NCBI GenBank assembly: GCA_020091685.1
Contig: CM034602.1
Span: 3,272,380-3,336,379 of the forward strand
Direction: 5' to 3'
Length of the DNA: 64,000 nt
Origin: Lutjanus erythropterus
Lineage: Eukaryota > Chordata > Actinopteri > Lutjaniformes > Lutjanidae
How positions within the stretch are numbered: position 1 is the stretch's first letter; each line of letters begins with the position of its first letter. The translations under genes were made by a program, and so were the position numbers. This document shows, piece by piece, positions 59,761 to 64,000 of this stretch. The notes under the pieces are model-generated. The model saw nothing but the letters and a program-made list of their open reading frames with translations, was not told the DNA's origin and searched no databases.

Positions 59761-60310
59761 AACTGGGTCATGACTTCAGGCAAGAGGCGTTGCTCTCTCT
59801 TTGTTTTTCAAATGCATGTTTTAGGGTGCGTTGTGTCCTCCACGCCTTCCTCTCCAGAGCTGAAGTTCAGTGGCTGCCTGACCAGACTCCAGTCACATAT
59901 TGTTCAATTTCACTGTTGTAAACACTTATACCTTCTACAAGATTATTAATGATTTCTTACGATTCATAAACAGACTCATTCAGCAAACACTCGGCATCTG
60001 CTATTTTCAGAGGCAAATATTTAAACTTGACATGTTTGTTTTCCTCTCTGATGACATATCGCGGTAGTTTTATGACTCATTCCAGTATTTCAGCTGGACC
60101 ACCAAGACTTCTGTGTCAGTAGGGGAAACCCGGCTGTGCCTTTTTTTTATCGCAGGGCTTTAAAGAGGGCAGGTTTGACCCGAAAACTGCTGGTGAAGTT
60201 CAACAAAAGCGCGGTTAAGAGGACACTCACACACTGCGTGAGAGAGAGTGTGTTACTGTGGCTGCAACCAGGCTGACAGGAAAAGCTCTTCAGAGAATAG
60301 TTAACACCAG

Positions 60311-61029
60311 GATGGAAGTAACTAATTACAAATACTCAGATTACTGCAATGATTTTTTTTTAATACTTGTACTTTTATCAGTAAATATTCATGTCTGTAC
60401 TTCTACTCATACTTAAATATGTATTACACTATGTAATCTACTTAGTTACTTTAGTTGAGTACTGAGCACAATTTGAATTAATATCCAAACCTTTCATCTG
60501 TATTTTAGTAGCCAGTAAGATGATCTGATCATGACCAAGCCAATGAAAACCAGGACGTACAAATGACAAACACAACAGCAGCACAGGTTTGGAACAAAGA
60601 TGTTAATGATTAATCATTAATCGATTAATTGTCATTAAGAATTTAACTAATTCAAAATGTATTGATGGATATTGAATCGTTGAGTCGTGGTTTTAACTGC
60701 ACCTCACTCGACAATGTTTTCTCTGGTGGAGCAATGTGTTGAATAAAAAAACTTAAAGTTGGACTTAAAAATTTGACAATGCAAAAATAAAAAATTGTAT
60801 TTTATAAATGATTAACAGCTATCGGTTAATTGAAATACACAAAATCTACAAACCCTCAAGCATCGCCACTTAAAAGGTAACTAATACTCTGAGTAGTATT
60901 TGAGATTAATACTTTGTACTTTTAATATAAGTATTTTCCTAACACCAGTACTTGTAATTGAGTAAAATTTTAGCAGTGTAACAGTACTGGTACTTGAGTA
61001 CAGATTTTCAGTACTCTTTCCTCCGCTGG
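60311..61029. mobile_element. AGTAACTAAT/TACTTGAG-type MITE with an insert
   Basis: Ends GGAAGTAACTAATTACAAAT and AGTACTCTTTCCTCCGCTGG are inverted; ATTAATCGATTAATTG-containing DNA at about 60590-60850 seems to be a second element inserted within. mlkl intron 1. Confidence 0.45.
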
Positions 61030-61059
61030 TTAACATGGCACAGAATATCATCGGGACTC

Positions 61060-61425
61060 ATTCTACTGGACTTGGACTCTGTCTACACCTGATGATGCCT
61101 GCAGGAGCCCAACAGCATCAGCAAAGATCCCTCTCATCTGTACTTACATCCATCACTCAGGACTTATGTACCTTTTAATGCACTATAAATATCTCCCCTT
61201 ATGCAATAATTGGAGCACTAGCCCAGTACATCAATATACTCTGGACTTCATGTACTTGAGTGCACTGGTATCTCAATATACTTAACAATTTATGTGCTTC
61301 CAAATCATGTTTATTTATCCTTCTGTCTTTTTTATTATGTTTGATTACACAAGCTGAGCAGTGAGAGCGTTCCACAATTTTGTTGTCTTGAATGATGACA
61401 AATAAAACTATATCTATCTACTGTA
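61060..61425 (+). mobile_element. LINE 3' fragment
   Basis: ACTGGACTTGGACTCTGTCT and a tail GATGACAAATAAAACTATAT then ATCTATCTA are typical of the end of a teleost LINE. mlkl intron 1. Confidence 0.45.
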
Positions 61426-62063
61426 TATTACATATTCCTGCTGTACTTCACTGCTCAGAGTCAAGAGACAATATACAGCACAAAGACCTTGTTAAATGAA
61501 GCAACAGCTGATTAATCTGTGTGTAAGGCAAGCTGCTCAGTTAAAAGCTCTGTAAAAATCACTGACTCCTCTGCAGTTCCTTTTAAAGCCTCACTATGTC
61601 AACATGCACTAACTTCTTGTTTTGTTCTTTGTTTTTTTTGGCAGGTAAATACTGTCTTTATTTAATTTGATAAAGTTTGTTCTTCCTTCTCTCCCTCTGC
61701 TCATTCATTTCATCTGAGCAGGTAAATTCCACCTTAAAGCCACAGCTGCTGGTGAGAGAGCGTGAGACGGGTAATTATCAGTCTTTGTTGCCCTGGAGGG
61801 AAGGACTCGTCTTTGTGTCAGATGTCACCGAGTTTAACCTCAGGGTGGGACTCTGTTTGAAATGTTTCTCTTGGGCAACACTGCAAAAACCATAAGCTTG
61901 TTGTAAAGACCCACAGTAGAGGAATGACTTCTTGTTCTTTTGATTACAAGCTGAATCTGCAGCAGACTGAGCTGCTCACAGAGACACCGACAAGAGGACA
62001 CATGAAGAGCCCTGAGCAGAGCAGTTTACCGTAGACGTGATCAAAAACATAAAGATTATTTAC

Positions 62064-62200
62064 CTGTAAACTGATTTCGATGAGAGCTTCCCGTCTCAGC
62101 CCAGGTAGATGTGGTCTGTGAGAGTGTTTGTGTGTGCGGTGAGAAAATGAAACTGCCTCTGAAACCCTCAGCTCCTCCCTCTGCTGCTCGCTCCTTCCTG
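62064..62200 (-). other. mlkl: mlkl 5' non-coding exon 1 (start estimated)
   Basis: Donor ACAG|GTAAAT ends the exon at 62064. No ATG in frame with the protein is needed here, because the coding start is in the next exon at 57203. The upstream edge is a guess; it may lie nearer 62215 if the AT-rich box at about 62244-62252 acts as a TATA element. Confidence 0.5.
62143..62154 (+). promoter_or_regulatory. consensus ISRE / IRF element at mlkl 5' end
   Basis: GAAAATGAAACT fits GAAANNGAAACT exactly. It lies 80-90 bp upstream of the exon 1 donor, that is at or just downstream of the likely transcription start. Mammalian MLKL is interferon-inducible through such an element, so direct regulation by IRF/STAT factors is a reasonable inference. 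Confidence 0.65.
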
Positions 62201-62243
62201 TTCCTCTCTGAGAAGTGGACTCCTTCCCCTCTCTTGAGTGTTA

Positions 62244-62252
62244 TTTATGCTC
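62244..62252 (-). promoter_or_regulatory. possible TATA-like box of mlkl
   Basis: An AT-rich CATAAATAAC on the transcript strand within otherwise G/C-richer DNA. If used, the start would be near 62215. Weak evidence. Confidence 0.3.
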
Positions 62253-62782
62253 CTCTGCTGTGACACGCCTGGGATTTATTCATCTCATCCTTGAAACAGA
62301 AGCATAACTCACCGCAAGAGGACAGAGGTGCAGGAAAGAGGCGTCCTGATCAACTGTTATAGTGACGATGTGTCAGGCTGGCTGCAGGTCAACACGCTGA
62401 AATGATGTAGTATGAGTAACGACAAAAATGCAAGGTCAAACAAACTGACAATTCAGTTATTTATACAAAAATGACTCCTCATGTCCAGAGTCTGCACACA
62501 TGACTATAACATCCCATGATGTCTATAGGTCCTAATAAGCAGCATGCTGTGTATCATCCAGAGGAATGAGGACAGTGTTTGTGGAAAACACAGCAGGGCT
62601 GACACCTTCATTGTGTTGTGTTGTGTTAGATGCAGGAATCTCAGGCACAGATATCTTAGAACCTGAATAATTACAGTCAAACCCAGACTATTACTGCCGG
62701 ACTACATTCTTCTACAGGTAAAGTGAGGCAAGTTTGTTTGTTGAACACATTTCATGCACAGATGCTTTTGCATTTATTTTGA

Positions 62783-63413
62783 CAACGCCAGTTCCAAAGA
62801 AGTCGAAGCACTGTGTAAAAGTAAATGAAAACAGAATGGAATAATTTGCAAATCCTTTACCACTTCTGTGCAATTGAATATCATACAAATGCAAGATATT
62901 TAATGTTCAAACTGATTAAATTCAAAGTTTTTTGTAAATATACACTCATTCTGAATTTGATGGCTGCCAAAAATTACATTTACCACTTTGATTCATCAGC
63001 TTTTCTTTAAACAACACTCAGTCAGTGTTTGGGAACTGAGGACACTCATTAAAGTGAAATTCTTTCTCATTCTTGCTTGATATATGACTTCAGGTTCTCA
63101 ACAGTTGTATTTTGTGCTTCATAATGCACCACACATTTTCAGTGGGAGACAGGTCTGGACTGCAGGCAGGTCAGTCTGGTCCACAATGTGTCTTGGCATC
63201 GTCTCGCTGAAATAAGCAGGGACGTCTCTGAAAAAGACATCTAGATACCAGCATGTGTTGCTCCAAATCCTACATAAATGGGGCTTTCACAGATGTCTCA
63301 GTTACCCATGATGCCATGGGCACTAACACACTAAGGAGGATTTGCAAATCATTGCATTCTGTTTTTGCTTACATTTAACACAACAGCCCAACTTTTTTGG
63401 AATTGAAGTTGTA
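62783..63413. mobile_element. inverted-repeat transposon (TTTGCAAATC, GAATTGAAGTTGTA ends)
   Basis: Left end GACAACGCCAGTTCCAAAGA ... ACAGAATGGAATAATTTGCA mirrors the right end TTTGCAAATCATTGCATTCT ... TTTTTGGAATTGAAGTTGTA over about 70 bp. A common teleost DNA transposon relic; no coding frame. Confidence 0.65.
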
Positions 63414-63840
63414 TAAAAATGACAAACCTGCACGGTGATGTGATGCTAAAAGCCTGAGACGAAAGCTTTATATCCCAGTCCAGGTAAATACTCAGAAGGA
63501 TTGTTCTTGTGTTGCAGAGCAGAATGGTTTCAAATGTATTATAATGCTGTTACAAGTTTCTAAAACCGTTCAGATGTTAACTCACTTAGGGAAATACTTA
63601 ATAAGTTATTTGGATAAACAGCACAAGGATTAGATTTGCTCTATTATGAGGGTCGGTTCACGCCAGCCTTGTTTAGTCTCAGTTGATTTCTCTGCTTCTC
63701 TGTTAGCATAATATATCTGTTGTTTATTCTTTGTTGTTTTTCTGTTTGCTTCTGTAATTGACTTGATGTCTTTGTAAATGAACTCGAGAATTGTAATTGT
63801 AATTTCAATGTCTAGACCTCTTAACCTCCCACCTGAAGTG

Positions 63841-63930
63841 CCGATACCTGACAAAGGAGTGTGAAAACACTCTGAGTAGGGCGCCGATACCTGCGGCAGA
63901 CAAAAGGGTGTGAAACACACCTTAGGGGGC
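63841..63930 (+). repeat. two tandem 43-47 bp units, each with a hairpin
   Basis: CCGATACCTG recurs at 63841 and 63884. Each unit has a short hairpin: GAGTGT-GAAA-ACACTC (63857-63872) and GTGTG-AAA-CACAC (63908-63920). A TATAAAT follows at 63941. May be part of an LTR or of a promoter. Confidence 0.55.
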
Positions 63931-64000
63931 GTTCCTCAGGTATAAATGTTTAGGTCTCCCCATTTTTGGGGTTTTTCTTCACTCTGACCGCTAGTGTGTT

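Larger units (their letters stand above)
57206..62063. other. mlkl intron 1 (4.9 kb)
   Basis: Mostly transposon relics: LINE pieces at 57700-57960 and 61060-61425, MITEs at 58950-59398 and 60311-61029, a partial one at 59661. No gene on either strand. Confidence 0.55.
50080..62200 (-). other. mlkl: mlkl transcription unit (estimated extent)
   Basis: From an estimated transcription start near 62.15-62.2 kb (non-coding exon 1 ending at 62064) to just after a candidate AATAAA (complement of 50100-50105). Intron 1 is 4.9 kb. Both ends are estimates from splice and poly(A) signals. Confidence 0.65.

Noticed and set aside
63630-63920. 96-codon minus-strand frame at the right edge
   Set aside because: Covers the tandem hairpin units; no domain recognised; charged low-information sequence.

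Overview
This is a vertebrate nuclear genome window, most likely from a teleost fish. Genes are split into short exons with GT-AG introns, the intron DNA is AT-rich and full of short inverted-repeat transposons, LINE tails and CA/TG microsatellites, and three proteins can be recognised exon by exon. No prokaryotic, viral or organellar gene organisation is present. The species cannot be named from the sequence alone.

Three genes lie on the minus strand, so transcription runs from high to low coordinates. (1) glg1 (Golgi apparatus protein 1 / cysteine-rich FGF receptor / E-selectin ligand 1): the first 11 coding exons lie between 34047 and 997. Intron 1 is 17.4 kb, and the gene runs off the left edge. 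(2) rfwd3 (RING finger and WD40 domain E3 ubiquitin ligase of the Fanconi anaemia / RPA pathway): complete, from a CpG-rich promoter near 48.9-49.05 kb through 12 coding exons (47240 to about 39143), with a 3' UTR to about 38.27 kb. Its last exon carries two apparent frame shifts as given here. (3) mlkl (mixed lineage kinase domain-like pseudokinase, the necroptosis executioner): a 5' UTR exon near 62.06-62.2 kb, then 11 coding exons from 57203 to 50673 (one of them a candidate 18-nt microexon), and a 3' UTR to about 50.08 kb. The same three genes are neighbours in mammals (human 16q), so this is a conserved syntenic block, not a co-functional operon.

Layout: 1-34047 glg1 exons 11 to 1 with repeat-rich introns; 34048-38.27 kb intergenic (glg1 promoter, palindromic transposons, a TA-rich repeat); 38.27-48.9 kb rfwd3; 48.9-50.08 kb short intergenic with the rfwd3 promoter and a palindromic AT-rich element; 50.08-62.2 kb mlkl; 62.2-64 kb upstream DNA with an inverted-repeat transposon and, at the right edge, two hairpin-bearing tandem units followed by a TATA-like box.

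Most notable: the doubly shifted last exon of rfwd3; a consensus interferon-stimulated response element at the mlkl transcription start region; a conserved Thr-Ser pair in the mlkl activation loop at the place of the human RIPK3 phosphosites; a candidate mlkl microexon; microsatellites that directly abut several rfwd3 splice sites; and a 224-bp inverted-repeat element in glg1 intron 1 with a TCTCGCGAGA motif in each arm. I saw no wholly new biological system. The interest lies in gene-structure oddities and regulatory motifs.
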